Shown here in pieces: positions 23,596-31,828 of a DNA stretch of 44,505 nucleotides. The notes beneath the pieces are model-generated. The model did no database searches. It saw only the letters and a program-made list of their open reading frames with translations, and was not told where the DNA came from. Positions within the stretch are counted from its first letter, which is position 1. Every line of letters begins with the position of its first letter. The stretch spans positions 1 to 44,505 of the forward strand of contig JBFLWY010000025.1 of assembly GCA_040757355.1 (NCBI GenBank), given 5' to 3'. The position numbers were made by a program, and so were the translations under genes. This DNA is from DTYU01 sp040757355 (GTDB lineage: Bacteria; Bacillota; Desulfotomaculia; Desulfotomaculales; Ammonificaceae).

Positions 23596-23979
23596 TTGGC
23601 TCTAAGGATTTACCGCACGGGCCTTACAGCGGACCACCTGGGCCGGGCGATAAAGGTGTGGTTTACCCGGCGGGAATTTGAGACGCAGCTTTTCAGCGAC
23701 CAGAAGACGGTTTTGGTCCAGGCGAGAAAGGGCGGGACCTTGGCCAGCGTTGCCGGGATGTCCTACGCGTTGACCGTGAGGCTCAAACAGCGGGAAAACG
23801 GGGTAGAGGTGGAAACAGGGGCCGGCAAGTGGCTTGACAAGGCCGCGGCCGGAACTGTCGGTTGGCTGGCGTTTTTCCCGTTGGCCATAACCGCAGGCAT
23901 CGGTTTTTACAACCAGGGAAAGCTGGTCGATGAACTCCTGACTTTTTTGGAACACTACGTGGATGAGGTCTCTGATTAA
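23596..23979 (+). CDS. Hypothetical protein with a hydrophobic C-terminal segment
   Basis: About 127 residues. TTG 23596 is preferred over GTG 23584 because AAGGTGGAG (23581-23589) sits at proper distance. It begins LRIYRTGLTADHLGRAIKVWF, with a basic, Lys/Arg-rich middle (LTVRLKQRENGVEVE) and one hydrophobic stretch AAAGTVGWLAFFPLAITAGI near 90-110 that may be a membrane helix. No family recognised. It is 15 bp behind queA and its stop overlaps the end of ldh on the other strand. Confidence 0.6.
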   Translation: MALRIYRTGLTADHLGRAIKVWFTRREFETQLFSDQKTVLVQARKGGTLASVAGMSYALTVRLKQRENGVEVETGAGKWLDKAAAGTVGWLAFFPLAITAGIGFYNQGKLVDELLTFLEHYVDEVSD

Positions 23980-24905
23980 AGGGAGAGCCGCTCCTGGGCG
24001 ACCTTGAGAAGGGCGGCGGAGTGCTTTAAAGCCGCCTGTTCATCACGGTCAAGCGGCAGTTCGATGGCCGGGCCCCTGCCGTTTTTGCCGACTACGGTCG
24101 GCAGGCTGAAGGCGGTGTTCGCATAGCCGTACTGGCCCTCAAGCATGCCGGAAACGGTGAGCACGCTGTTCTGGTCCTTCAGGATCGCCTCGCATATCCG
24201 GCGGATGCCCAGTCCAACCGCGTAATAGGTGGCTCCCTTGCGTTCGATAATGCGGTAGGCGGCCTGGCGGATGAAGTTGGTGATGGTCTTTCTTTCGGGA
24301 GAAGGGATTCCCTTCTGGCGGCAAAAGTCGTCTAAAAGGATGCCGGCGGCGGTGGCCCGGCTCCAAAGGGGCACGGCGGTGTCGCCGTGCTCGCCTATCA
24401 CGTAGGCATGAATGCTGCGGGCATCCACACCGGCGTGGGCGCTTAAGGCGTGCCGGAACCGCGCGCTGTCAAGGATGGTGCCGCTGCCGATTACCCGGAA
24501 CCTTTCCAGGCCGGTGGTTTTGGCGGCGGCATAAGTCAGTACGTCCACCGGATTGGAAACGATAATGAGGATTCCGCCGCGCCAGTGGTTTTCGAGTTTA
24601 TTCAAAACGTCGCGGAGCACTTCATAATTCCTTTCCACCAGGGCCAGGCGGCTCTCTCCCGGCCTCTGGTTCGCCCCCGCGGTAAAGACCACAATATCTG
24701 CGTTATGGCAGTCTTCATATTCGCCGACGAAAACCTTTTTGGGGGTGGTAAAGGCTGTGCTGTCCCCGAGGTCCAGCGCTTCCCCTTCCACCCGCGACCT
24801 GTTTATATCCAGAAGAACGATTTCTTGTGCCAGGTCGCTGGCAACAAGTGCGTAGGCGGCAGTAGCGCCGACTGAACCGATGCCGATGATCGCTATTTTC
24901 GCCAA
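23976..24905 (-). CDS. ldh: L-lactate dehydrogenase
   Basis: 309 residues. NAD-binding GIGSVGATAAYAL at 7-19 with the Asp of LLDINRSRVEG; the loop GANQRPGESR with Gln at the position that selects lactate over malate; VSNPVDVLTYAA; catalytic His in YVIGEHGDTAVPLW. It interconverts pyruvate and L-lactate with NADH. Downstream end overlaps the convergent hypothetical gene by 4 bp. Single gene with GGAGG-like site upstream of ATG 24905. Confidence 0.93.
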   Translation of the reverse strand: MAKIAIIGIGSVGATAAYALVASDLAQEIVLLDINRSRVEGEALDLGDSTAFTTPKKVFVGEYEDCHNADIVVFTAGANQRPGESRLALVERNYEVLRDVLNKLENHWRGGILIIVSNPVDVLTYAAAKTTGLERFRVIGSGTILDSARFRHALSAHAGVDARSIHAYVIGEHGDTAVPLWSRATAAGILLDDFCRQKGIPSPERKTITNFIRQAAYRIIERKGATYYAVGLGIRRICEAILKDQNSVLTVSGMLEGQYGYANTAFSLPTVVGKNGRGPAIELPLDRDEQAALKHSAALLKVAQERLSL

Positions 24906-25076
24906 GCGGGTTACCTCCTTGACAACTTTTCAACGAAGGACGGTTTTGCGGTTTATGTGGTTAGGTTGTTCTTGGAAGGTGGGGGTTTATTCGGTGATTA
25001 AGTTTTATATTTGGTTTACGGGTGTGGTAAGATATGACTGGATAACCAAGCTGCGAAAAGTTAGGGAGGGAGCAAC

Positions 25077-25616
25077 ATGGAACTAAAAGGAACCCGGACC
25101 GAGGCCAATCTCTGGGCCGCATTTGCCGGTGAATCTCAGGCCCGCAACAAGTACACCTACTTTGCCAGCGCTGCCCGCAAGGAGGGTTATGAACAGATAG
25201 CGGCAGTCTTTCAGGAGACCGCCGACAACGAGAAAGAACATGCCAAGACCATCCTGAAGTTACTGAAAGGAATCGGTTCAACGAGCGAAAACCTGAGGGC
25301 TGCTACGGAAGGCGAACACCACGAATGGTCCTCGATGTACCCGGAGTTTGCGAGGGTTGCCGAGGAAGAGGGTTTTCCGGAAATTGCAGCCGTCTTGCGG
25401 CGGATTGCAGAAGTGGAAAGACACCACGAGCAGAGGTACCAAGCCATTCTGCGGAGCATCGAGGACGGAAAGGTCTTCAGGCGTGAAGGGAGCGTCCGTT
25501 GGAAGTGCCGTAACTGCGGGTACATACATGAAGGGCCGGAGGCGCCGGAATCCTGTCCGGCGTGCGCCCACCCGCGTGCGTATTTTGAGGTGCTGTGCGA
25601 GAATTGGGAGCGGTAA
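25077..25616 (+). CDS. rbr: Rubrerythrin
   Basis: 179 residues. Ferritin-like di-iron domain with WAAFAGESQARNKYTYFA, ADNEKEHAKTILK and RIAEVERHHEQRY, each holding ExxH/E ligands, followed by a C-terminal rubredoxin domain, KCRNCGYIHEG...CPACAHP, for one Fe(SCys)4. It reduces hydrogen peroxide in anaerobes. ATG behind AGGGAGGG. Divergent from ldh; the 170-bp gap gives no clear PerR box by eye. Confidence 0.95.
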   Translation: MELKGTRTEANLWAAFAGESQARNKYTYFASAARKEGYEQIAAVFQETADNEKEHAKTILKLLKGIGSTSENLRAATEGEHHEWSSMYPEFARVAEEEGFPEIAAVLRRIAEVERHHEQRYQAILRSIEDGKVFRREGSVRWKCRNCGYIHEGPEAPESCPACAHPRAYFEVLCENWER

Positions 25617-25664
25617 CGCAGGTAGAAACGGATGCCGGATGCCGCTGTACTGTTTGTTTTCGAC

Positions 25665-25693
25665 TTGCGGAGCAAATCGGGCGGGCTTATAAT
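25665..25693 (+). promoter_or_regulatory. Sigma-A promoter
   Basis: TTGCGG (25665-25670), 17 bp, TATAAT (25688-25693), 38 bp before the hypothetical gene at 25732, which is followed by the MOSC gene. Confidence 0.65.
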
Positions 25694-25731
25694 TAGGTAC
25701 GTAAATAAAAACGAGCGGGAGGCTAACCCAT

Positions 25732-26088
25732 ATGTACTATCCTTTTGCAGACGTATGTCCCATTCCGGCGTTAAAACCTAACTTTATCACCTTGATGACG
25801 GACCGCGAACTTGCACCTGGGGAGCAGCTTACCTTTGGTGAGTACAAGAGCACAACTTTGGTCGTTGCTTTCCGGGTTCAGAGTACCGGGCGGTCGCTTC
25901 TTACCATTGAAGAACTCAAAGATGGTGAGTGGACGGTAGCCGATAACAGTGCTTGTTACGAGGGGACAATTCTCTGGCAATGCTTATTGAAGAACCAGGT
26001 TTTCCGGGTGCGGTTTAAAAATACGTCCGAAAAGCCGATCACTGTCACAGCGGAGATGAACCTCTTCGAGCCGCTCCCCAAGGAGTAA
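25732..26088 (+). CDS. Hypothetical protein, beta-rich
   Basis: 118 residues, ATG behind GGGAGGC. The composition (short alternating hydrophobic strands such as TTLVVAFRVQS, QVFRVRFKN, PITVTAEMNLFEP) suggests an all-beta fold. Starts MYYPFADVCPIPALKPNF. No signal peptide or known motif. It precedes the MOSC gene by 5 bp behind a good promoter, so both are probably one transcript. No function assigned. Confidence 0.6.
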   Translation: MYYPFADVCPIPALKPNFITLMTDRELAPGEQLTFGEYKSTTLVVAFRVQSTGRSLLTIEELKDGEWTVADNSACYEGTILWQCLLKNQVFRVRFKNTSEKPITVTAEMNLFEPLPKE

Positions 26089-26093
26089 AGAAG

Positions 26094-26543
26094 ATGGCCG
26101 GGACTGTTATTGCGGTTTGCATCAGCGCCGAACGCGGCACGGCCAAGCAAGATGTCGGCGAAGGGTATTTTAAGGAAGACTTCGGTCTGGAGGGGGACGG
26201 CCATGCCGGGAGCCCGCGCCAGGTCTCCATGCTGATGGGGGAGAGTGTTGCTAGGTTTACCCGGGAGCACGGCCTCGAACCCAAGCCCGGGGATTTTGCC
26301 GAGAACATTCTCACCCGCGGCATTGACCTAAAAAAAGTGAAGGTGGGTATGCGCCTGCAAGTCGGCGACGGAATCCTGGAGATAGTCCAAATCGGGAAGG
26401 AAGTAAAACCGCACCATTACTCGTTTCACGGTTTCCGCCTTTTACCCACTGAGGGTCTTTTTTGCCGGGTTCTGAAGAGCGGGAGGGTAAAAGTGGGCGA
26501 CCCTGTAAAGATACTGAACGATACGCCGGAAACGCAATCCTAA
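26094..26543 (+). CDS. MOSC-domain protein
   Basis: 149 residues, one MOSC domain: GTVIAVCISAERGTAK, LEGDGHAG near residue 40 and SMLMGES, then DFAENILTRGIDL and VGMRLQVGDGILEIVQIGKE. MOSC domains bind the sulfurated molybdenum cofactor; stand-alone bacterial forms may deliver Mo or sulfur for cofactor assembly. The Cys in LLPTEGLFCRVLKSG matches the family's conserved cysteine. Confidence 0.9.
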   Translation: MAGTVIAVCISAERGTAKQDVGEGYFKEDFGLEGDGHAGSPRQVSMLMGESVARFTREHGLEPKPGDFAENILTRGIDLKKVKVGMRLQVGDGILEIVQIGKEVKPHHYSFHGFRLLPTEGLFCRVLKSGRVKVGDPVKILNDTPETQS

Positions 26544-26593
26544 AGCGGAAAAGCCGTGTGTGCCTCACATACCGGGCCGAATGAGGTAGTATC

Positions 26594-27874
26594 TTGGAAC
26601 GCTTACCACTCGCTGCGCGATTCAAGCCCCGCACTCTTGAGGAATTTGTCGGGCAGCAGCACCTGCTGGCCGAAGGCAAGCTCCTTTACCGCGCGATAAA
26701 GGCCGGGCGCTTAGGATCCGCTATTTTTTACGGCCCGCCCGGCACGGGTAAAACGGCCCTGGCGGAAATCGCCGCACGGACTTCGGACCGCCCCTTCGTC
26801 AGGCTAAACGCTGCGCTTACGACGGTAAAAGAGATCCGGGAGATTGCCGGGCGGGCAGACCGGGAGCACAAGCCGGTGGTTTTGTGCCTTGACGAGATAC
26901 ACCACCTCAACAAGCTGCAACAGGATGCGCTCCTTCCGTTTGTCGAGGAGGGCGTCATTACCCTGATCGGTACCACCACCGAAAACCCTTACTTCGAAAT
27001 AGTCGGTGCACTCCGCTCACGTGCTACCATCTTCCGGTTTGAACCGCTTTCCCGACCCGAGGTTCAAGCGATCCTCCGACGGGTGCTGGCCGAACCGGAA
27101 CGGGGGCTGGGCGCTTATAAAGTGCGGCTTTCGGCCGAGGCTCTGGAGCACTTCGCGGATGCTTCGGCAGGGGATGTGCGAGTGGCATTGAACGCACTTG
27201 AACTGGCGGTGCTGACCACCCCGCCGGGGGTTGACGGCACTGTCGAGATCAATCTGCAGGTTGCGGAAGACTGCATCCGCCAGCGGGTGTTGATGTACGA
27301 CAAGGGAGGAGACACCCACTACGATGTCGCGTCGGCATTTATTAAATCCGTCCGCGGCAGCGACCCCGATGCCGCATTGCATTACCTGGCCCGTGCCATC
27401 GCCTCCGGCGAGGATGTGAAGTTTCTCGCCAGACGCTTGGTGATAAGCGCCGCTGAAGATGTCGGGCTTGCCGACCCGCGCGCGCTGCTCATCGCCCAGG
27501 CTGCTGCCGACGCCGTCCAGTTGGTCGGCCTCCCCGAGGCGCGGATCATCCTGGCCGAAGCGGTCGTCTATCTGGCCCTTGCGCCGAAGAGCAACTCCGC
27601 TTACCTGGCGATCGAGCGTGCGATCGAGGATGTGGAGAAAAAAGAGACCGGCCAGGTGCCGCCTCACCTGCGGGATGCCAGTTACTACGGCGCGAAGTCC
27701 TTCGGTCACGGCAGGGGCTACAAGTACCCCCACGATTACCCGGGTGGCTTTGTCAAACAGGAATACCTTCCGGAAGCACTCCGGGGCGCCGCCTACTACC
27801 ATCCCACCGACTACGGCGCGGAAGCGACCCTTAAGGAACGCCTCCTGCGTTTGCGCTCGCTCAGGGAGAAGTGA
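26594..27874 (+). CDS. rarA: Replication-associated recombination protein A (AAA+ ATPase)
   Basis: 426 residues from TTG 26594. N-terminal ARFKPRTLEEFVGQQHLL, Walker A GPPGTGKT (47-54), Walker B CLDEIHHLNKLQQDALLPFVEEG, sensor 1 GTTTENPYFEI, sensor 2 AGDVRVALNALE, then the RarA/MgsA C-terminal domain ending with GHGRGYKYPHDYPGGFVKQEYLP. RarA acts at stalled replication forks. The selC promoter starts 45 bp after its stop. Confidence 0.93.
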   Translation: MERLPLAARFKPRTLEEFVGQQHLLAEGKLLYRAIKAGRLGSAIFYGPPGTGKTALAEIAARTSDRPFVRLNAALTTVKEIREIAGRADREHKPVVLCLDEIHHLNKLQQDALLPFVEEGVITLIGTTTENPYFEIVGALRSRATIFRFEPLSRPEVQAILRRVLAEPERGLGAYKVRLSAEALEHFADASAGDVRVALNALELAVLTTPPGVDGTVEINLQVAEDCIRQRVLMYDKGGDTHYDVASAFIKSVRGSDPDAALHYLARAIASGEDVKFLARRLVISAAEDVGLADPRALLIAQAAADAVQLVGLPEARIILAEAVVYLALAPKSNSAYLAIERAIEDVEKKETGQVPPHLRDASYYGAKSFGHGRGYKYPHDYPGGFVKQEYLPEALRGAAYYHPTDYGAEATLKERLLRLRSLREK

Positions 27875-27918
27875 GTCCAACACCTACAAGAAACTTTTCG
27901 AGTACAGGAATACGCCGT

Positions 27919-27947
27919 TTGACACTGCGGAAGGTCTCCGCTATAAT
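27919..27947 (+). promoter_or_regulatory. Perfect consensus promoter of selC
   Basis: TTGACA (27919-27924), exactly 17 bp, TATAAT (27942-27947); the tRNA starts 12 bp after the -10 box. This is the best sigma-A promoter in the window. Confidence 0.85.
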
Positions 27948-27958
27948 CGAAAACGGAC

Positions 27959-28052
27959 GGGGGTGGACGGGTCCTGGTGGGCCTCCTGGTCTTCAAAACC
28001 AGCCGGCGGGTTAGACGCCCGCGGTGGGTTCGATTCCCACGCACTCCCGCCA
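27959..28052 (+). tRNA. selC: tRNA-Sec (UCA)
   Basis: 94 nt including encoded CCA. Acceptor GGGGGTGG with GCACTCCC (G-U at position 4, mismatch at the eighth pair); six-pair D stem GGGTCC/GGGCCT with TGGT loop; anticodon arm CTGGT-CTTCAAA-ACCAG with anticodon TCA reading UGA; variable arm GCGGG-TTAGACG-CCCGC type; T arm GTGGG-TTCGATT-CCCAC; discriminator G. Long acceptor, long D stem and UCA identify selenocysteine tRNA. It shows that the host makes selenoproteins; selA, selB and selD are outside the window. Confidence 0.93.
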
Positions 28053-28161
28053 GAAAATTGTTTAAGACTGATGCCGCGTTCTCAAGCGAAGACTTTCTGG
28101 GTTGAGAGAATAAAAATTACCTTTACCGGGAAAACTCACCTTAAAGATAGGGGGTGAGTTC

Positions 28162-28416
28162 ATGGAAGAACGCTTGCATCCAGAAAATTTCCCAAAGGAT
28201 CTTGCGGACAAGATCAGGGAGGGGAAAAGAGCCGGACTTTCGGACGAGCAGATTGTTGACGGCATTATCCACATAGGCGATGTGCTTGCTAAGTTTGTGA
28301 GGGCGGATTCTCCCGAGGAATCTTTGATGAAAGAGATGTGGCGGGTTGCGTCGGCCGATGAGAAACGCACGTTGGCCAGCCTGGTTTTCCGTATCGGCTC
28401 GAGAGTGGTTCATTAA
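28162..28416 (+). CDS. DUF3243-family protein
   Basis: 84 residues, ATG behind GGGGGTGAG. The acidic helical pattern LADKIREGKRAGLSDEQIVDGIIHIGDVLAKFVRADSPEESLMKEMWRVASADEKRTLASLVFRI matches DUF3243, a small Firmicute family of unknown function found in spore formers. Monocistronic, followed by a clear terminator. Confidence 0.8.
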   Translation: MEERLHPENFPKDLADKIREGKRAGLSDEQIVDGIIHIGDVLAKFVRADSPEESLMKEMWRVASADEKRTLASLVFRIGSRVVH

Positions 28417-28438
28417 AACACTGAAAGATTTGAAACCC

Positions 28439-28468
28439 AAAAGGGCCCCGAGTGGGCCTCTTTTCTTT
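28439..28468 (+). terminator. Rho-independent terminator
   Basis: Hairpin AAAAGGGCCC / GGGCCTCTTTT with a 5-nt loop (CGAGT), followed by TCTTTTG. It lies about 25 bp behind the DUF3243 gene and its A/T-flanked arms could also serve the gene on the other strand. Confidence 0.75.
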
Positions 28469-28494
28469 TGTTGGAAAAGATGGGAATCCGGTGG

Positions 28495-29250
28495 TTACTG
28501 GATACCGTGCAGCGTCATGGTCGCGCTTAAGATCCGCCGGTCGTATTCTTCCGGGACGCCGCGCGTTTCGTCTGCATGGCGGACGTAAAACAGCCAATCA
28601 CCCCGCTCAGAGAGGTTAATACGGGCGATGCCGGCGGAATCGGTAACCACGCGCAGCACCCAGTCGCGCTTCGGGGAACCATTCCAGGTGGCACAGACCA
28701 GCGTTTGCGGCAAGGGACCCCCACGGTAGCGCACCTGGATTTCAACCTCACTACCCAAGCGGTAGTCGCCGGGCAAAACGATAATTTCAAGGTCGTTACC
28801 GAGGAAACTTACGTCCGCCTGCTTTGAAAGGTCACCGCACGCGGGGCAGAAGCGACCGACCTGGAGATACGTCTTCGCGAACTGGTAATAATAAGCTGCT
28901 TCGCGTGCTTCGGGGTGATTTTTGCGAGTGCCGGGCTTGTATAGGCCTCCCTTGGTCAGAACAAACGGCCCGACATCATTTTCGGCAGTGATAGCCCAGA
29001 GCCCTTCCCGTTCGGGGACCAGTCGGGCGATCCTATACTCACCCCGGCCTTCTAGGACCGGAAGTTGCATCCTGTCCCCACCCGGGTCCACCGCCCACCC
29101 TTTGAGCCGCCCAAGCTCTGCCAGCCCATCGGGGTGCATGGCATGACCGTAAAAAACCCGGCAGTGCACTTCCTGCCCCCGGTGGCTATGCCTAGTTTCC
29201 GGGAGGATCCATATTTCGTGTCCTTTAACGGCTTTTTGTAAAAACTCCAT
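28495..29250 (-). CDS. DUF4198-type domain protein
   Basis: 251 residues. The open frame begins 53 codons earlier, but GGGAGG lies just before ATG 29250 (MEFLQKAVKGHEIWILPETR). The sequence GHEIWILPETRHSHRGQEVHCRVFYGHAMHPDG, and the later VEIQVRYRGGPLPQTLVCATWNG...TDSAGIARINLSERGDWLFYVRH, follow the DUF4198 pattern (His-rich start, Ig-like beta fold), linked in other bacteria to nickel/cobalt uptake. FCPACGD near 180 is a possible metal knuckle. No signal peptide is visible, unusual for this family. Confidence 0.7.
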   Translation of the reverse strand: MEFLQKAVKGHEIWILPETRHSHRGQEVHCRVFYGHAMHPDGLAELGRLKGWAVDPGGDRMQLPVLEGRGEYRIARLVPEREGLWAITAENDVGPFVLTKGGLYKPGTRKNHPEAREAAYYYQFAKTYLQVGRFCPACGDLSKQADVSFLGNDLEIIVLPGDYRLGSEVEIQVRYRGGPLPQTLVCATWNGSPKRDWVLRVVTDSAGIARINLSERGDWLFYVRHADETRGVPEEYDRRILSATMTLHGIQ

Positions 29251-29489
29251 CGCTTTGCCTCCCTGAGCGCCGGTAGTCTTACGTTTAGTTTTTCCGCAGG
29301 TGGAAGCTTTGTACTCCGGACAACAGACCTTTCGCTGCGAGGATATCACAAAGGACAACCTTTGAAAAGCCAAGGGCGAAAATTTTTCCCGGCCCTCTTT
29401 AAACGGCAAGCTGGGTTAGCTGTTATATGGGGAGGAATCCACGCTAAATGCAGCGAATTTAAGCGGGAAATTGTTCCGGAGGGAAAAAT

Positions 29490-31019
29490 TTGCTTGCAAT
29501 AGTCAAGAGCGTGGCACTCTACGGGCTCCAAGGTTACATTATTCAGGTCGAGGTGGATGTTGCAGGAGGACTGCCGGCGTTCGACATCGTCGGTCTTCCG
29601 GATGCAGCGATCCGGGAATCGCGGGACAGGGTTCGGGCGGCGCTTAAAAACGCCGGCTTTGAGTTTCCGGTGCGCCGGATCACGGTAAACCTTGCGCCGG
29701 CCGATATCCGCAAGGAAGGACCGGGGTACGACCTGGCCCTGGCCGCCGGCATTCTAGCGGCTACTGAGCAGGTGCCCTTAGAGACGGCGTCAAGGTATAT
29801 TTATCTCGGGGAGTTGTCGCTGGACGGTGCGGTGCGGGGCATCTGCGGGGTACTCCCGAGCGTAGCCGCGGCCGTGCGGCACGGTGAAAAAGAGGTTATA
29901 GTCTCTGCGCAAAACTCTGCGGAGGCGGCGCTGGTCGAAGGCGCCGACATTTACCCTGTACACACGCTTCAAGAGTTAGTTTTATTTCTCAAAGGGGATG
30001 CGGATATTCCACCCTACCGCGTGGAACCGTCGGCAGTTCTCGGCGAAATAGAAACGGACCTGGACCTCTCGGAGGTGCGGGGACAATTCTACGCAAAGCG
30101 GGCGCTCGAAGTGGCGGCCGCCGGCGGGCACAACCTATTGCTGTCAGGCAGTCCGGGGACAGGGAAGACCATGCTTGCACGGCGCCTTCCGGGCATCCTG
30201 CCGCAGATGACCTTCGAAGAGGCCCTGGAGGTCACCGAGATCTACAGTTTAGCCGGCCTTCTTCCAGCCGGGCGGCCTCTCATGACCCAGCGCCCGTTCC
30301 GCTCACCGCATCACACCGCTTCGTCCGCGGCACTGGTCGGCGGCGGACGTTACCCCCGTCCGGGAGAGGTGAGCCTCAGTCACAATGGAGTCCTCTTCCT
30401 CGATGAGTTTCCTGAGTTCTCTAAGGAAGCGCTCGAGGCGCTCCGCCAGCCGCTGGAGGACGGGATAATCACTGTTTCCCGTGCCGCGGCATCCGTCAGC
30501 TTCCCGGCAAGGATAATGCTGGTCGCTGCATGCAACCCCTGCCCGTGCGGTTACTACGGGGATCAGGAGAAGGAGTGCACCTGCTCACCGGCGCAGATAC
30601 AGCGCTACCGGAGCCGGCTTTCCGGGCCGCTGCTCGACCGAATCGACATAAACATCTCTGTCCCGCGGGTAGAATTTCAGGAGCTTACGGGTCAGGCCGC
30701 GGGTGAAAGCTCGATAGTAGTACGCTCACGGGTTGAGGCGGCGCGGGTGATTCAGCGGGAACGCTTCAAGCGGTCTAAAGTTAATTGCAACGCGGCCATG
30801 AGCGGCTCACAGGTCAGGCGCTACTGCACGCTTACCGGCGAGGCGGGGCGTATGCTCCAGGCTGCCTTTCGCCAGCTTGCCTTAAGTGCGCGTGCTCATG
30901 ACAAAGCTCTGAAAGTCGCCCGAACTGTCGCCGACCTCGAGGGTTCAGACGTGATAGACACCGCACATGTCGCCGAGGCCCTGCAATACCGTGAGCGGGA
31001 TAAGGGTATTTCTACTTAA
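29490..31019 (+). CDS. yifB: YifB/ComM-family Mg-chelatase-like AAA ATPase
   Basis: 509 residues, TTG start with GGAGGG upstream. N-terminal Lon-protease-like fold (YGLQGYIIQVEVDVAGGLPAFDIVGLPDAAIRES), Walker A GSPGTGKT (220-227), RPFRSPHHTASSAALVGGG, Walker B GVLFLDEFPEF, the cysteine cluster ACNPCPCGYYGD...CTCS, and SGPLLDRIDI. ComM relatives are helicases assisting branch migration in natural transformation. In related genomes it neighbours yraN/rnhB; here those genes lie 2.2 kb away on the other strand. Confidence 0.92.
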   Translation: MLAIVKSVALYGLQGYIIQVEVDVAGGLPAFDIVGLPDAAIRESRDRVRAALKNAGFEFPVRRITVNLAPADIRKEGPGYDLALAAGILAATEQVPLETASRYIYLGELSLDGAVRGICGVLPSVAAAVRHGEKEVIVSAQNSAEAALVEGADIYPVHTLQELVLFLKGDADIPPYRVEPSAVLGEIETDLDLSEVRGQFYAKRALEVAAAGGHNLLLSGSPGTGKTMLARRLPGILPQMTFEEALEVTEIYSLAGLLPAGRPLMTQRPFRSPHHTASSAALVGGGRYPRPGEVSLSHNGVLFLDEFPEFSKEALEALRQPLEDGIITVSRAAASVSFPARIMLVAACNPCPCGYYGDQEKECTCSPAQIQRYRSRLSGPLLDRIDINISVPRVEFQELTGQAAGESSIVVRSRVEAARVIQRERFKRSKVNCNAAMSGSQVRRYCTLTGEAGRMLQAAFRQLALSARAHDKALKVARTVADLEGSDVIDTAHVAEALQYRERDKGIST

Positions 31020-31448
31020 AAAAGTATTATCCGCTTTTTCACTGCGGCCAAGTTAAGCAGTAGTTATATTCACCTGTCCTGAAAGAAGTTCGAAGTTCAA
31101 CAGTTCGCGTTGGACATTATTGTAATGCTGCTGCCGTTTGTCCCCCCAGCACTCAGGAGTCGGTAGGAATAACTAACGGCAGGCAAGGCATTTGCATGCC
31201 TTTGTTGGTGCCGCCCCAAGCGTCATGAAGTCTCCTATGTCTGATATCTCGCACAGCTTCCTATTACTCAACTCGACCAAACGGCCTCAGTTCCCGTTGT
31301 TAATAACCGCTCAGAAATCCGTTGATAGACGAATATCTGCCGGAGAAACATCCTTTTGGAATAATCGTTCTTAACACTTCCCGCTAACGAGGAATATATT
31401 GGAGAAGCACTGGAATATAAAACGCCTTTGATGAAAGGAGGAAACATT
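31020..31448. repeat. Gene-poor region with one arm of the palindromic repeat (D1)
   Basis: CCCAGCACTCAG at 31145-31156 equals the left tip of the dispersed repeat family, but the matching right tip is not present about 100 bp on. GGCAAGGCATTTGCATGCC at 31182-31200 forms a small hairpin. No credible gene was found here. Confidence 0.4.
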
Positions 31449-31553
31449 ATGCCGGGATGTATCGGTGGTGACACCACATCCATCTGGTTGATTCTGCTCC
31501 TAATCCTGATAGTGTTCCTGGTATTATTACCCAGTTGGGGCTGCAGCAAATAA
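31449..31553 (+). CDS. Small hydrophobic peptide (YjcZ/sporulation-type)
   Basis: 34 residues, ATG behind a perfect AAAGGAGGA site. A Cys/Gly-rich start (MPGCIGGD) is followed by one membrane helix of Ile/Leu/Val (about residues 11-28) and a WGCSK end. Size and layout are those of the YjcZ-like small membrane proteins made during sporulation in Firmicutes. A terminator follows at once, so it is a complete unit. Family assignment is by resemblance only. Confidence 0.6.
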   Translation: MPGCIGGDTTSIWLILLLILIVFLVLLPSWGCSK

Positions 31554-31580
31554 CCGCGTAAGGCTTGTTCCTTTGCGTCG

Positions 31581-31617
31581 AAAAGGGGGGTATAAAAAAA
31601 GTACCCCTCTCTTTACT
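31581..31617 (+). terminator. Terminator of the small peptide gene
   Basis: GGGGTA / TACCCC stem extended by flanking AAAAGG and CTCTTT, with an A-rich loop (TAAAAAAAG), followed by T-rich sequence; about 28 bp after the peptide stop. Confidence 0.65.
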
Positions 31618-31629
31618 GTGCTTTTTGAT

Positions 31630-31728
31630 TTGCTGACTCAGACTGGTATCGAAGACGTGGCTACGCGAAGCGTTTGAATTGCGTTTTAAGGGAAGCGGCA
31701 TCTCTTGAAGGTATAACTGAGTGCTGGG
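31630..31728. repeat. Palindrome-ended repeat D2 (degenerate left tip)
   Basis: The right tip ACTGAGTGCTGGG (31716-31728) is identical to that of the copy at 44148-44247. About 99 bp upstream, GCTGACTCAG at 31632 is a worn version of CAGCACTCAG. It lies between the small peptide gene and the splB remnant. Confidence 0.45.
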
Positions 31729-31828
31729 CAAGCCTGACGCAGTAATGCGAAGCTTATCGCCGCGCCCATCGAAAGAAATACTATTGTTAGAGGAAGAATA
31801 AATCTATCCAAGTCGGGACTGGTATTAC

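Noticed and set aside
27017..27883. 288-codon minus-strand frame opposite rarA
   Set aside because: Antisense of a conserved gene; no ribosome site or motif.
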